A stretch of DNA of 64,000 nt, taken from SZUA-22 sp963751695. Lineage in GTDB: Bacteria; Bacteroidota; Ignavibacteria; Ignavibacteriales; Melioribacteraceae. Positions 53,805 through 62,448 of this stretch are shown piece by piece. The stretch covers positions 62,001-126,000 of the forward strand of contig CAVVVP010000009.1 of NCBI GenBank assembly GCA_963751695.1. The letters run 5' to 3'. The notes beneath the pieces were generated by a model that was not told the DNA's origin, did not search any database, and saw only the letters and a program-made list of their open reading frames with translations. A program made the translations under genes and the position numbers. Every line of letters starts with the position of its first letter. Position 1 is the stretch's first letter.

Positions 53805-55079
53805 ATGCTATATTACTCAAGAGGTTCTGAAGATGATGTTCTGAATTCTCAAACTTTAAAAGAAGCATTAAATGAAGTTTTTGAAAAATTAGGAAATAAG
53901 AGAAAAATTCTAGCGATTCCTCCAGATTTCACTAGATATCATTCGAGAGCCGGTGAACTTACAACTTATGTTTATGATTATTATAAAGAAAAACTAATTG
54001 ATATTCTTCCGGCTCTAGGAACTCATTTTGCTATGAATGAAAATGAGTTAAATAAAATGTATCCTGGATTACCACATAATCTCTTTAGAACTCACGATTG
54101 GCGTAATGATATTGTTACTTTAGGAGAGGTCCCATCTGAGTATATTGAGGAAGTATCTGAGGGAAGAGTAAGTTATTCTTGGCCGGCTCAAGTTAATAAA
54201 TTATTGGTTGAGGGAGAACACGATCTGATTTTATCCATCGGACAAGTAGTTCCGCATGAAGTTGTTGGAATGGCGAACTACAATAAAAATATTTTTGTTG
54301 GTACTGGCGGAGCAGAGGGAATCAATAAAAGTCATTTCCTTGGGGCTGTCTATGGTATGGAAAGAATGATTGGAAGAGCTGATACTCCAGTCAGGAAAGT
54401 ACTAAACTATGCTTCAGATAATTTTGCTCAAAATCTTCCTATTCTTTATATTCAAACAGTTGTAGCAAAAGATGAAAATGGAAAACCAGTCGTACGAGGA
54501 CTGTATATTGGCGATGATTATCAGTGTTTCAAACTTGCGGCTGAGCTTTCGCAAAAAGTCAATTTCGATCTATTGGATGAACCCTTAAAGAAGATTGTGG
54601 TATACCTTGATCCCGAGGAGTTCAAATCAACATGGCTGGGAAATAAAAGTATTTATAGAACTCGCATGGCACTTGCAGATAGGGGAGAGTTACTTGTACT
54701 TGCTCCTGGGCTAAGAGAATTTGGAGAAGACCCTGAAATAGATAGACTAATTAGGAAATATGGATATTCAAGTGTTTCAGAGATACTTGAATTTATTAAA
54801 AATAATGATGACCTTAAAAACAACTTAAGCGCGGCGGCACATTTAATACACGGTCCTTCTGAGAGAAGATTTAATGTAACTTATTGCCCTGGTCATTTAA
54901 CTCAAAAAGAAGTTGAAAGTGTTTATTTCAATTATGCAGACTTAAATGAGATGTTGGAAAAATATAATCCGAATAAACTGGAAGATGGATATAATAAAAT
55001 GGCAGATGGTGAAGAAATATTCTTTGTATCCAATCCTGCCCTAGGATTATGGGCATCTACAGATAGATTTAATAATTAA
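53805..55079 (+). CDS. LarA-family nickel-pincer epimerase/racemase-like protein
   Basis: A 424-residue DUF2088/LarA-family protein. It keeps P-D-F-T-R (Asp41) and G-T-H (His74), and His151, Lys161 and His177 are spaced exactly as His174, Lys184 and His200 of lactate racemase LarA, where Lys184 carries the nickel-pincer cofactor. LarA relatives epimerise or racemise 2-hydroxy acids. In this operon a C2-epimerisation of an aldonate such as D-mannonate is the most likely task, but this is inferred. No larB/larC/larE genes for the cofactor lie in the window. Spacing to kdgK is 16 bases. Confidence 0.8.
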   Translation: MLYYSRGSEDDVLNSQTLKEALNEVFEKLGNKRKILAIPPDFTRYHSRAGELTTYVYDYYKEKLIDILPALGTHFAMNENELNKMYPGLPHNLFRTHDWRNDIVTLGEVPSEYIEEVSEGRVSYSWPAQVNKLLVEGEHDLILSIGQVVPHEVVGMANYNKNIFVGTGGAEGINKSHFLGAVYGMERMIGRADTPVRKVLNYASDNFAQNLPILYIQTVVAKDENGKPVVRGLYIGDDYQCFKLAAELSQKVNFDLLDEPLKKIVVYLDPEEFKSTWLGNKSIYRTRMALADRGELLVLAPGLREFGEDPEIDRLIRKYGYSSVSEILEFIKNNDDLKNNLSAAAHLIHGPSERRFNVTYCPGHLTQKEVESVYFNYADLNEMLEKYNPNKLEDGYNKMADGEEIFFVSNPALGLWASTDRFNN

Positions 55080-55093
55080 TTCTCAATATAATA

Positions 55094-56242
55094 TTGAACG
55101 AAAAAATTAAAATAATTGCTGACGACAAGATTCCTTTTCTGCAAGGAGTTCTGGAACCTTATGCGAATGTGGAATATTATCCTGGAAAGGAAATTACAAA
55201 AGACAAAGTTGTAGACGCTGATGTATTAATAATTCGAACACGAACAAAATGTAACAAAGAATTATTGAATGGCTCAAGCGTCAAGTTAATAACAACAGCC
55301 ACAATAGGTTTTGATCATATTGATACCATTTTTTGCAAGGAAAGCGAAATAGAATGGCTGAATGCACCTGGATGCAATTCCGGTTCTGTTATGCAGTATA
55401 TTACTGCAGCATTGCTTCAACTGACTGGAGATGATGGTTTTAATCTTTCAGAAAAAACTATTGGTATTATTGGAGTTGGAAACGTAGGACGTAAAGTTAA
55501 AAAGATCTCGGAAATATTAGGAATGAATGTGTTACTGAACGATCCTCCAAGAGAAAGAATCGAAGGAGGCAATATATTCTATGATCTAGATAAAATTAAA
55601 AATGAGAGTGATATTTTATCGCTTCATGTTCCGCTAAGCAGAGACGGGATGGACAAAACATTTCATCTTGCTGATGATGAATTTTTTAATCACTTAAGAA
55701 AGAAACCCATTTTTATAAATTCATCGAGAGGAGAAGTGGTAAAGACTTCTTCGTTGATAGATGCAATAAGAAATGGCAAGATTTCAAAAACCGTAATTGA
55801 TGTGTGGGAAAATGAACCAGATATTGATCTCAAATTACTTAGTCTGGTAGATATTGCCACACCTCATATTGCTGGATATTCTTCAGATGGTAAAGCAAAT
55901 GGAACGGCTATTTGTGTAAATGCTGTTAATAAATATTTTGATCTGGGGTTGGGAAAAAATTGGTATCCAAGTGAAATTCCATTACCGGTAAATGGAATAG
56001 AATTAGCAATCAATGGGAATCACAAAGAAAGTCAAGATGTTGTTAAAGAAGTTATAAGCTCAACCTATAATATCATCGATGATAGCAAGCGGTTAAAAAG
56101 CTCACCCAGCACATTTGAAAAACAAAGAAATCACTATCCAATTAGGAGAGAATTCTTTAACTACACATTAAATTTAAAAAATTGTGATGAAGTTACAGCT
56201 GAAATGTTTAATAAAATGAACTTTAAAATAAATTTTAATTAA
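55094..56242 (+). CDS. pdxB: Erythronate-4-phosphate dehydrogenase-like enzyme
   Basis: A 382-residue D-2-hydroxyacid dehydrogenase with TTG start. The Rossmann motif is G-I-I-G-V-G-N-V-G-R, and the catalytic trio is Arg in N-S-S-R-G-E, Glu in W-E-N-E-P and His in P-H-I-A-G-Y-S. N-terminal A-D-D-K-I-P-F-L-Q-G-V-L-E-P-Y and A-P-G-C-N-S-G-S-V identify it as PdxB of the Bacteroidota type, an enzyme of pyridoxal-phosphate synthesis. Its place in a uronate operon is unusual, so a recruited role on a sugar acid is an alternative. Confidence 0.82.
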   Translation: MNEKIKIIADDKIPFLQGVLEPYANVEYYPGKEITKDKVVDADVLIIRTRTKCNKELLNGSSVKLITTATIGFDHIDTIFCKESEIEWLNAPGCNSGSVMQYITAALLQLTGDDGFNLSEKTIGIIGVGNVGRKVKKISEILGMNVLLNDPPRERIEGGNIFYDLDKIKNESDILSLHVPLSRDGMDKTFHLADDEFFNHLRKKPIFINSSRGEVVKTSSLIDAIRNGKISKTVIDVWENEPDIDLKLLSLVDIATPHIAGYSSDGKANGTAICVNAVNKYFDLGLGKNWYPSEIPLPVNGIELAINGNHKESQDVVKEVISSTYNIIDDSKRLKSSPSTFEKQRNHYPIRREFFNYTLNLKNCDEVTAEMFNKMNFKINFN

Positions 56243-56275
56243 TAGTAATTTCAAAAGTAATTGATAGGGAAAAAG

Positions 56276-57730
56276 ATGGAGAAGAAATCGGATATAGGAA
56301 TTGTTGGTCTTGCTGTAATGGGAGAAAACCTCGTTCTTAATATGGAGAGTAAAGGTTTTACTGTTTCAGTTTATAATAGAACAGTTGAGAAAGTTGATAG
56401 TTTTATGAATGGAAGAGCAAAAGAGAAAAATATTGTAGGTACTCATTCTATCGAAGAATTTGTTGTTTCGCTTGAAAATCCAAGAAAAATAATGCTTATG
56501 GTCAAAGCTGGCAAACCTGTTGACGCCTTTATTGATCAAATAATCCCGCATCTTGATGAGGGTGACATAATTATTGATGGTGGAAATTCACATTTTCCAG
56601 ATACAATTAGAAGAACAGAATATGTGGAGAGTAAAGGATTATTATACATTGGCACAGGAGTATCTGGTGGTGAAGAGGGAGCATTGCTTGGTCCTTCAAT
56701 TATGCCCGGGGGGTCTACTAAAGCCTGGGAACATGTAAAACCAATATTCCAATCTATCTCTGCCAAGGTGGACGATGGAACTCCCTGCTGTGATTGGGTT
56801 GGTGAAGATGGAGCTGGTCATTTTGTTAAAATGGTTCACAATGGAATTGAGTACGGAGATATGCAATTGATCACTGAGGCTTATCAGATTATGAATGAAC
56901 TACTAGGAATGAGTGCTGATGAAATGCATGAAGTGTTCAAGGAATGGAACCAAGGGGAACTTGACAGTTATTTAATTGAAATTACAAGAGATATTCTGGC
57001 ATTTAAAGATGATGATGGTGAACCATTAGTGGATAAAATATTGGATACTGCCGGTCAAAAAGGTACAGGTAAATGGACTGGTATTTCTGCTTTGGATCTT
57101 GGTGTCCCACTTACTCTTATTGGTGAAGCTGTATTCGGAAGATGTTTATCTGCACAAAAGGAAGAAAGAGTTGAGGCCTCAAAGATTTTAAGTGGTCCTA
57201 CTTCAAAATTTGAAGGGGATAAAAATGAGTTCATAAAGGATCTCGAAAAAGCCCTTTATGCTAGTAAACTTGTCTCATATGCGCAGGGTTATGTATTAAT
57301 GAAAGCAGCTGCGGAGGAATATGGTTGGAATCTGAATAATGGTGGTATTGCTTTAATGTGGAGAGGTGGCTGTATTATCAGATCAGTATTTTTAGGAAAG
57401 ATCAAAGAAGCATTTGATAATAATCCTGACCTTACAAATCTTCTCCTTGATCCATTTTTCAAATCGAAAATTGAAGAAGCACAAGAAAGCTGGAGAAAAG
57501 TTGTTGCAACTGCAGTAATGAATGGAATTTGGATTCCGGCATTTAGTACTGCTCTTGAGTATTACGATGGATACAGAAATGATAGACTTCCAGCTAATTT
57601 GTTGCAAGCGCAGCGAGATTATTTTGGTGCTCATACTTATGAAAGAACAGATAAACCGAGGGGAGAGTTTTTCCACACAAATTGGACAGGACGCGGTGGG
57701 GAAACAGCATCTTCTACCTATAATGTTTAA
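56276..57730 (+). CDS. gnd: 6-phosphogluconate dehydrogenase (decarboxylating)
   Basis: ATG 56276 follows AGGGAAAAAG; the open frame starts earlier at 56261. The 484-residue protein has G-I-V-G-L-A-V-M-G-E-N-L, V-Y-N-R-T, G-G-N-S-H-F and G-T-G-V-S-G-G-E-E-G-A, then G-A-G-H-F-V-K-M-V-H-N-G-I-E-Y, the signature of Gnd. It oxidises 6-phosphogluconate to ribulose 5-phosphate with release of CO2. It is full length for the dimeric form. Its position between pdxB and the TRAP transporter links pentose-phosphate flux to uronate growth. Confidence 0.94.
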   Translation: MEKKSDIGIVGLAVMGENLVLNMESKGFTVSVYNRTVEKVDSFMNGRAKEKNIVGTHSIEEFVVSLENPRKIMLMVKAGKPVDAFIDQIIPHLDEGDIIIDGGNSHFPDTIRRTEYVESKGLLYIGTGVSGGEEGALLGPSIMPGGSTKAWEHVKPIFQSISAKVDDGTPCCDWVGEDGAGHFVKMVHNGIEYGDMQLITEAYQIMNELLGMSADEMHEVFKEWNQGELDSYLIEITRDILAFKDDDGEPLVDKILDTAGQKGTGKWTGISALDLGVPLTLIGEAVFGRCLSAQKEERVEASKILSGPTSKFEGDKNEFIKDLEKALYASKLVSYAQGYVLMKAAAEEYGWNLNNGGIALMWRGGCIIRSVFLGKIKEAFDNNPDLTNLLLDPFFKSKIEEAQESWRKVVATAVMNGIWIPAFSTALEYYDGYRNDRLPANLLQAQRDYFGAHTYERTDKPRGEFFHTNWTGRGGETASSTYNV

Positions 57731-57745
57731 CTATATAGTGAAAAA

Positions 57746-58723
57746 ATGAAAAAAATTAAATTCGTTTCTATTTTAATTATTTCAATTGCTTTCTTATCAT
57801 GCTCGAAGGTTTCAAATGTCAAGCGATTAAAAATCGGGCATGGATTAGACAGGACTCATTCTGTTCATAAAGCGATGGAGTATCTCGCAGAAAAAGCAAA
57901 AGAGAAATCGAACGGTACTTTAGAAATAACCGTTTATCCAAGCCAGCAACTTGGTACTGAGAGACAATGTCTTGAACTTCTCCAAATAGGAAGCCTTGCA
58001 ATGACAAAGGTGTCATGTTCTGTATTGGAAGGATTTGTTCCTATCTATAAAGTATTTAGCCTTCCTTACATCTTTAACAACGATGAGCACAAATACCAAA
58101 TATTTGAGGGACCAATTGGTAAAGAACTTCTTTTAAAAACCGAACCATTCTGGTTAAGGGGTCTATGTTTTTACGATGCTGGGAGCAGAAGTTTCTATAC
58201 TAAAGACAAACCTGTCAACACACCTGATGATTTAGCTGGATTAAAGATTAGAACTCAGGAAAGTGCAACCTCAGTGAGAATGGTAAATGCCATGGGGGGG
58301 TCTGCAACTCCGATTGCCTGGGGTGAGTTATATACAGCACTACAACAAGGCGTGGTGGATGGAGCAGAGAATAATCCTCCAAGTTTTTACTTATCACGCC
58401 ATTATGAAGTTTGTAAGTACTATACGATAAATGAGCATACAGGTGTCCCAGATGTTCTCGTTATCAGCACGGTTGTTTGGAATGATCTTACAGAGCAAGA
58501 ACAAAAATGGTTGCAGGAGGCTGCTGATGAATCTTACATTTATCAAAAAAAGCTTTGGAAAGAATCTACATTAGAATCATTGGAGGCTGTTAAAGCAGCT
58601 GGCGTTGAAGTAATATATCCTGATAAACAACCCTTCATTGATAAAGTCCAACCTTTATTGGAGGAATTTAAATCAGAAAAGGATGTGTTTGAACTTATTC
58701 AAAATATTAGGAATGCAAAATGA
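57746..58723 (+). CDS. dctP: TRAP transporter solute-binding protein
   Basis: A 325-residue lipoprotein (lipobox L-S-C, Cys19) of the DctP family: A-K-E-K-S-N-G-T-L-E-I-T-V-Y-P-S-Q-Q-L-G near the N-terminus, G-L-K-I-R-T-Q-E-S (Arg is the usual carboxylate ligand) and V-D-G-A-E-N-N-P-P. It captures an organic acid, by context a hexuronate or oligouronate product. The start of dctQ overlaps its stop by 4 bases. Confidence 0.93.
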   Translation: MKKIKFVSILIISIAFLSCSKVSNVKRLKIGHGLDRTHSVHKAMEYLAEKAKEKSNGTLEITVYPSQQLGTERQCLELLQIGSLAMTKVSCSVLEGFVPIYKVFSLPYIFNNDEHKYQIFEGPIGKELLLKTEPFWLRGLCFYDAGSRSFYTKDKPVNTPDDLAGLKIRTQESATSVRMVNAMGGSATPIAWGELYTALQQGVVDGAENNPPSFYLSRHYEVCKYYTINEHTGVPDVLVISTVVWNDLTEQEQKWLQEAADESYIYQKKLWKESTLESLEAVKAAGVEVIYPDKQPFIDKVQPLLEEFKSEKDVFELIQNIRNAK

Positions 58724-59208
58724 GTTTATTAGCTATTAAAGATAGAATAGATCTTATATTAAAGTGGGTACTGGTTTTTCTTATGGCAGTCATCACCATA
58801 AATGTTCTTTGGCAAGTTTTTACACGGTTTATTATGCAGGATCCAAGTTCTTACACGGAAGAGTTAGCAAGATACATGTTGATATGGATCGGAATATTGG
58901 GAGCAAGTTATGTTGCTGGGCAAAAAATGCATCTTGCAATTGATTTGCTTTCCACAAAATTAAACAATGTAAAAAAATCATATCTGGAAATAGGAATTCA
59001 ATCGCTCATATTTGCATTCTCATTATTAGTTATGGTTGTTGGTGGGATTAGGTTGGTCAATATTACACTTACATCAAATCAAATATCTGCAGCGTTACAA
59101 ATCCCACTTGGATATGTTTATACAGTTCTACCAATAAGTGGGGCAATAATGATGTTTTACTCATTCACTTTTATTGCAGAGGAAATTAAGAAACTAGAAT
59201 CATCTTAA
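58720..59208 (+). CDS. dctQ: TRAP transporter small permease
   Basis: A 162-residue protein with four hydrophobic helices and the DctQ pattern F-T-R-F-I-M and S-Y-T-E-E-L-A-R-Y-M-L-I-W. It pairs with DctM to form the sodium-driven membrane unit. The ATG overlaps the dctP stop, so translation is coupled. Confidence 0.9.
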   Translation: MSLLAIKDRIDLILKWVLVFLMAVITINVLWQVFTRFIMQDPSSYTEELARYMLIWIGILGASYVAGQKMHLAIDLLSTKLNNVKKSYLEIGIQSLIFAFSLLVMVVGGIRLVNITLTSNQISAALQIPLGYVYTVLPISGAIMMFYSFTFIAEEIKKLESS

Positions 59209-59235
59209 TCAAATTTATTTACTGGGAAATGGTTT

Positions 59236-60534
59236 ATGGAAATATTTGAAGTTTTAGTATTGGTTGTATCATTCATCTTGCTTTTATCTATAGGGGTACC
59301 AATCTCATTCAGTATAGGTATCTCAAGTTTGTTGACGATGCTTCTAAGCATCAATACTATCCCATCACTTACAACGGTATCACAGAGAATGGCAACCGGG
59401 ATTGATAGTTTTGCATTGCTTGCTATTCCATTTTTTATTTTAGCTGGACAATTGATGAATAGTGGAGGTATTGCCAGACGTTTGATAGATTTCGCTAAAG
59501 TATTAGTTGGCAAAATGCCTGGAGGTCTTGCATTTGTTAATATTCTTGCTGCTATGTTCTTTGGAGCAATATCCGGTTCCGCTGTTGCTGCGGCCTCCGC
59601 AATAGGTGGTTTTATGACACCTGTTATGGAGAAGGAGGGCTACGATAAGCCTTTTTCTGCAGCTATTAATATTACAGCTTCAACGACTGGATTAATAATC
59701 CCACCAAGTAATATATTAATTGTATATTCTTTAGCTAGTGGGGGAGTTTCTATTGCTGCACTATTTCTTGCTGGTTACATTCCAGGTATTCTTTTTGGCC
59801 TCTCGCTCATGGTCGTTGCATATATTTTTGCTAAAAAACATAATTACAAAGTTAATGTTGAGTTCAGTCTTAGTGATTCAATTAAGAAATTCTTTAATGC
59901 AGTACCAAGTTTGCTGTTAATTATAATTGTAATTGGAGGTATAGTTGCTGGGTATTTTACCGCAACAGAAGCCTCTGCAATAGCAGTTTTATATGCATTT
60001 GTTCTTTCGGTTTTTATCTATCGAGAAATTAAAATTAAAGACCTTCCCAATATATTATTAAGCAGTGTTTCGACTACTGCAATTGTTATGCTGCTTGTTG
60101 GAACTTCCATGGCTATGAGCTGGGTAATGGCTTACGAAAATATACCGCAGAACGTAGCACAAGCTTTACTTGCATTATCTGAAAACAAGATTATTATTTT
60201 ACTAATAATAAATGTTATACTCTTATTCATTGGTACCTTTATGGATATGACTCCAGCTGTTCTCATTTTTACACCAATATTCTTGCCTGTAGCTCTTCAG
60301 CTGGGTATTGATCCAATACATTTTGGAATACTAATGGTGATGAATTTGAGTGTAGGAATTTGTACGCCACCAGTAGGGAGTGTTCTTTTTGTTGGTTGTT
60401 CGGTGGCTGGATTACCAATTACAAAAGTGATTAAACCACTTATACCAATGTTTATTGCAATGATAATTGCGTTGATGCTGGTAACATATATTCCTGAATT
60501 AAGTTTAGCTGTTCCCACATTTTTTGGATATTAA
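59236..60534 (+). CDS. dctM: TRAP transporter large permease
   Basis: A 432-residue membrane protein with about 12 helices and DctM signatures: P-F-F-I-L-A-G-Q-L-M-N-S-G-G-I-A-R-R-L, G-A-I-S-G-S-A-V-A-A-A, F-T-A-T-E-A-S-A-I-A-V and L-S-V-G-I-C-T-P-P-V-G. It carries the substrate across the inner membrane together with DctP and DctQ. It is followed 16 bases later by kduI. Confidence 0.93.
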   Translation: MEIFEVLVLVVSFILLLSIGVPISFSIGISSLLTMLLSINTIPSLTTVSQRMATGIDSFALLAIPFFILAGQLMNSGGIARRLIDFAKVLVGKMPGGLAFVNILAAMFFGAISGSAVAAASAIGGFMTPVMEKEGYDKPFSAAINITASTTGLIIPPSNILIVYSLASGGVSIAALFLAGYIPGILFGLSLMVVAYIFAKKHNYKVNVEFSLSDSIKKFFNAVPSLLLIIIVIGGIVAGYFTATEASAIAVLYAFVLSVFIYREIKIKDLPNILLSSVSTTAIVMLLVGTSMAMSWVMAYENIPQNVAQALLALSENKIIILLIINVILLFIGTFMDMTPAVLIFTPIFLPVALQLGIDPIHFGILMVMNLSVGICTPPVGSVLFVGCSVAGLPITKVIKPLIPMFIAMIIALMLVTYIPELSLAVPTFFGY

Positions 60535-60550
60535 ATAGTAAGGAGATAAA

Positions 60551-61384
60551 ATGGAAGTAAGATATTCACCTGACAAAGAAGGATTTAAGAAGCTAACAAC
60601 AGATGAGTTAAGAAAAAGCTTTTTAATTGATAAACTATTTGTTAAAAATCAAATACCAATGGTATACTCAGATGTAGATAGATCAATAACCGGTTCTGTG
60701 GTTCCAGTTGGCAAAAAATTAAAATTGGCATCTTCGAAAAAAGAAATGGCTGCTGATTATTTTGCACAAAGGAGGGAAATAGGTATTATCAATATTGGTG
60801 GCAAAGGAACAATTACGATTGAAAAAAAAATTTATCAAATGAATAATATAGATGCATTATATATCGGAAGAGGTGCAAAAAATATTTCATTCCAAAGCAG
60901 CAATTCTAAAATACCAGCAATGTTTTATTTTGTAAGTTATCCTGCTCACACCTCATATCCAACTGTGCAAGTTAAACTCAAGGATGCTGAATCCGTGCAT
61001 TTAGGAAGTGTAGCTGATTCGAACAAACGAACTATACATAAATATATTTTGCATGGGAAGGTAGATACTTGCCAGCTTGTAATGGGTCTAACAATTCTTG
61101 AGGAAGGAAGTGTCTGGAACACTATGCCTGCACATACACATCAGCGCAGATCAGAAGTGTATATGTATTTTGGATTAAGAAAAGACTCTGTCGTAGTTCA
61201 CTTATTGGGTGATCCAGAGGAAACACGGCACATTATGGTTAGAGATAAGCAAGCAGTTCTTTCCACAAGTTGGTCAATGCATGCTGGTGCAGGTACTCAG
61301 AATTATTCCTTTATATGGGCAATGGGGGGTGAGAATCAAGAATTCGATGACATGGATTGGATTCCAATGAAAAAATTAAAATAG
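60551..61384 (+). CDS. kduI: 4-deoxy-L-threo-5-hexosulose-uronate ketol-isomerase
   Basis: A 277-residue cupin enzyme of the KduI family with R-R-E-I-G-I-I-N-I-G-G, G-R-G-A-K-N, P-A-H-T-H-Q-R-R-S-E-V-Y and S-W-S-M-H-A-G. It isomerises 5-keto-4-deoxyuronate (DKI), formed from unsaturated uronates released by polysaccharide lyases and unsaturated glucuronyl hydrolases. It is expected when lyases generate the substrate, although no lyase was clearly identified here. AAGGAG precedes its ATG. Confidence 0.94.
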   Translation: MEVRYSPDKEGFKKLTTDELRKSFLIDKLFVKNQIPMVYSDVDRSITGSVVPVGKKLKLASSKKEMAADYFAQRREIGIINIGGKGTITIEKKIYQMNNIDALYIGRGAKNISFQSSNSKIPAMFYFVSYPAHTSYPTVQVKLKDAESVHLGSVADSNKRTIHKYILHGKVDTCQLVMGLTILEEGSVWNTMPAHTHQRRSEVYMYFGLRKDSVVVHLLGDPEETRHIMVRDKQAVLSTSWSMHAGAGTQNYSFIWAMGGENQEFDDMDWIPMKKLK

Positions 61385-61392
61385 AGGTAAAA

Positions 61393-62154
61393 ATGGTTTT
61401 AGATAAATTTAGCTTAGTCGGTAAAACTGCGCTTGTAACAGGTTCTAATAAGGGAATCGGACAGTACTATGCATTGGCACTTGCTGAGGCTGGTGCAGAT
61501 ATAATAGGTGTTTCATTTGAATCTGATTTCTCACAGACAGAAGAAATGATAACAAAAGTTGGTAGAAAGTTCAAATCATATTGTGCAGATTTTTCAGATC
61601 GAGATTCGTTATATGAATTTGTGAAAAATGTAAAATCTGATTTTAATCAAATTGATATTCTCATTAATAATGCTGGTACAATAATGCGTAGTCCGATTTC
61701 AGAGCACCCAGACGAATACTGGGACAAGGTAATTGAAATCAATCTATCATCTCAATTTATATTGACTCGAGAAATTGGTAAAGATATGGCTGAAAGAGGT
61801 TATGGGAAAATTGTTTTTATAGCTTCACTGCTTTCTTTCCAAGGGGGCATCACGGTACCAGGGTATGCAGCCTCAAAAGGTGGCGTAAAACAATTAACCA
61901 TGGCTTTTGCAAATGAATGGTCGTCAAAAGGTGTTACAATAAACGCGATCGCACCTGGTTATATTGCTACTGATAACACCAAAGCTCTGCGTGAAGACAA
62001 AGTAAGAAATCAAGCCATTTTAGAAAGAATACCGCAAGGACGCTGGGGAACACCTGAAGACTTAATGGGGACAGTAGTATTTTTGAGTTCGGATGCTTCC
62101 AATTATCTAAATGGCAGTGTAGTAACCGTTGATGGCGGTTGGATGGGAAGATAG
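61393..62154 (+). CDS. kduD: 2-keto-3-deoxygluconate-forming SDR dehydrogenase
   Basis: ATG 61393 follows TAGAGGTAA; the longer open frame overlaps kduI. The 253-residue SDR has T-G-S-N-K-G-I-G-Q-Y, I-N-N-A-G-T-I-M-R, Y-A-A-S-K-G-G-V and V-D-G-G-W-M-G-R, the KduD signature. It reduces the KduI product to 2-keto-3-deoxygluconate, which KdgK phosphorylates. It is the last gene of the operon and is followed by a strong terminator. Confidence 0.93.
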   Translation: MVLDKFSLVGKTALVTGSNKGIGQYYALALAEAGADIIGVSFESDFSQTEEMITKVGRKFKSYCADFSDRDSLYEFVKNVKSDFNQIDILINNAGTIMRSPISEHPDEYWDKVIEINLSSQFILTREIGKDMAERGYGKIVFIASLLSFQGGITVPGYAASKGGVKQLTMAFANEWSSKGVTINAIAPGYIATDNTKALREDKVRNQAILERIPQGRWGTPEDLMGTVVFLSSDASNYLNGSVVTVDGGWMGR

Positions 62155-62178
62155 TGTTAAATTATCGTTTATAAGCAT

Positions 62179-62212
62179 AACAGCATTCCTATTTGGGAAT
62201 GCTGTTTTTCTT
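62179..62212 (+). terminator. Rho-independent terminator of the uronate operon
   Basis: AACAGCATTCC pairs with GGAATGCTGTT (11-bp perfect stem, 6-base loop) and is followed by a T-rich tract. The rest of 62155-62448 holds only AT-rich sequence with a TTACCGGTAA palindrome at 62320-62329. Confidence 0.88.
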
Positions 62213-62448
62213 TATTCTCTATTATATAACTTTTTTTCTACTATTATTTAAAGACATTCTAACAACCAATTCTTTATCAGAACTCCAAAGTTATATTGCA
62301 ACCTTTATAGCAGATGGAATTACCGGTAAATTTAGATATGTTTTTCCGTGTTATTTTTAAAAATTATTTCACTTACTGATTTCAATCACATTGTTGTTAT
62401 TATTATTTTTATACTTCATTCTTAGAATCAAATAAACTCGATAGATTT

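Noticed and set aside
62320..62329. TTACCGGTAA palindrome upstream of GH78 as an operator
   Set aside because: Only 10 bp; TTACCGGTAA also occurs by chance inside the pdxB coding region near 55982, so specificity is doubtful.
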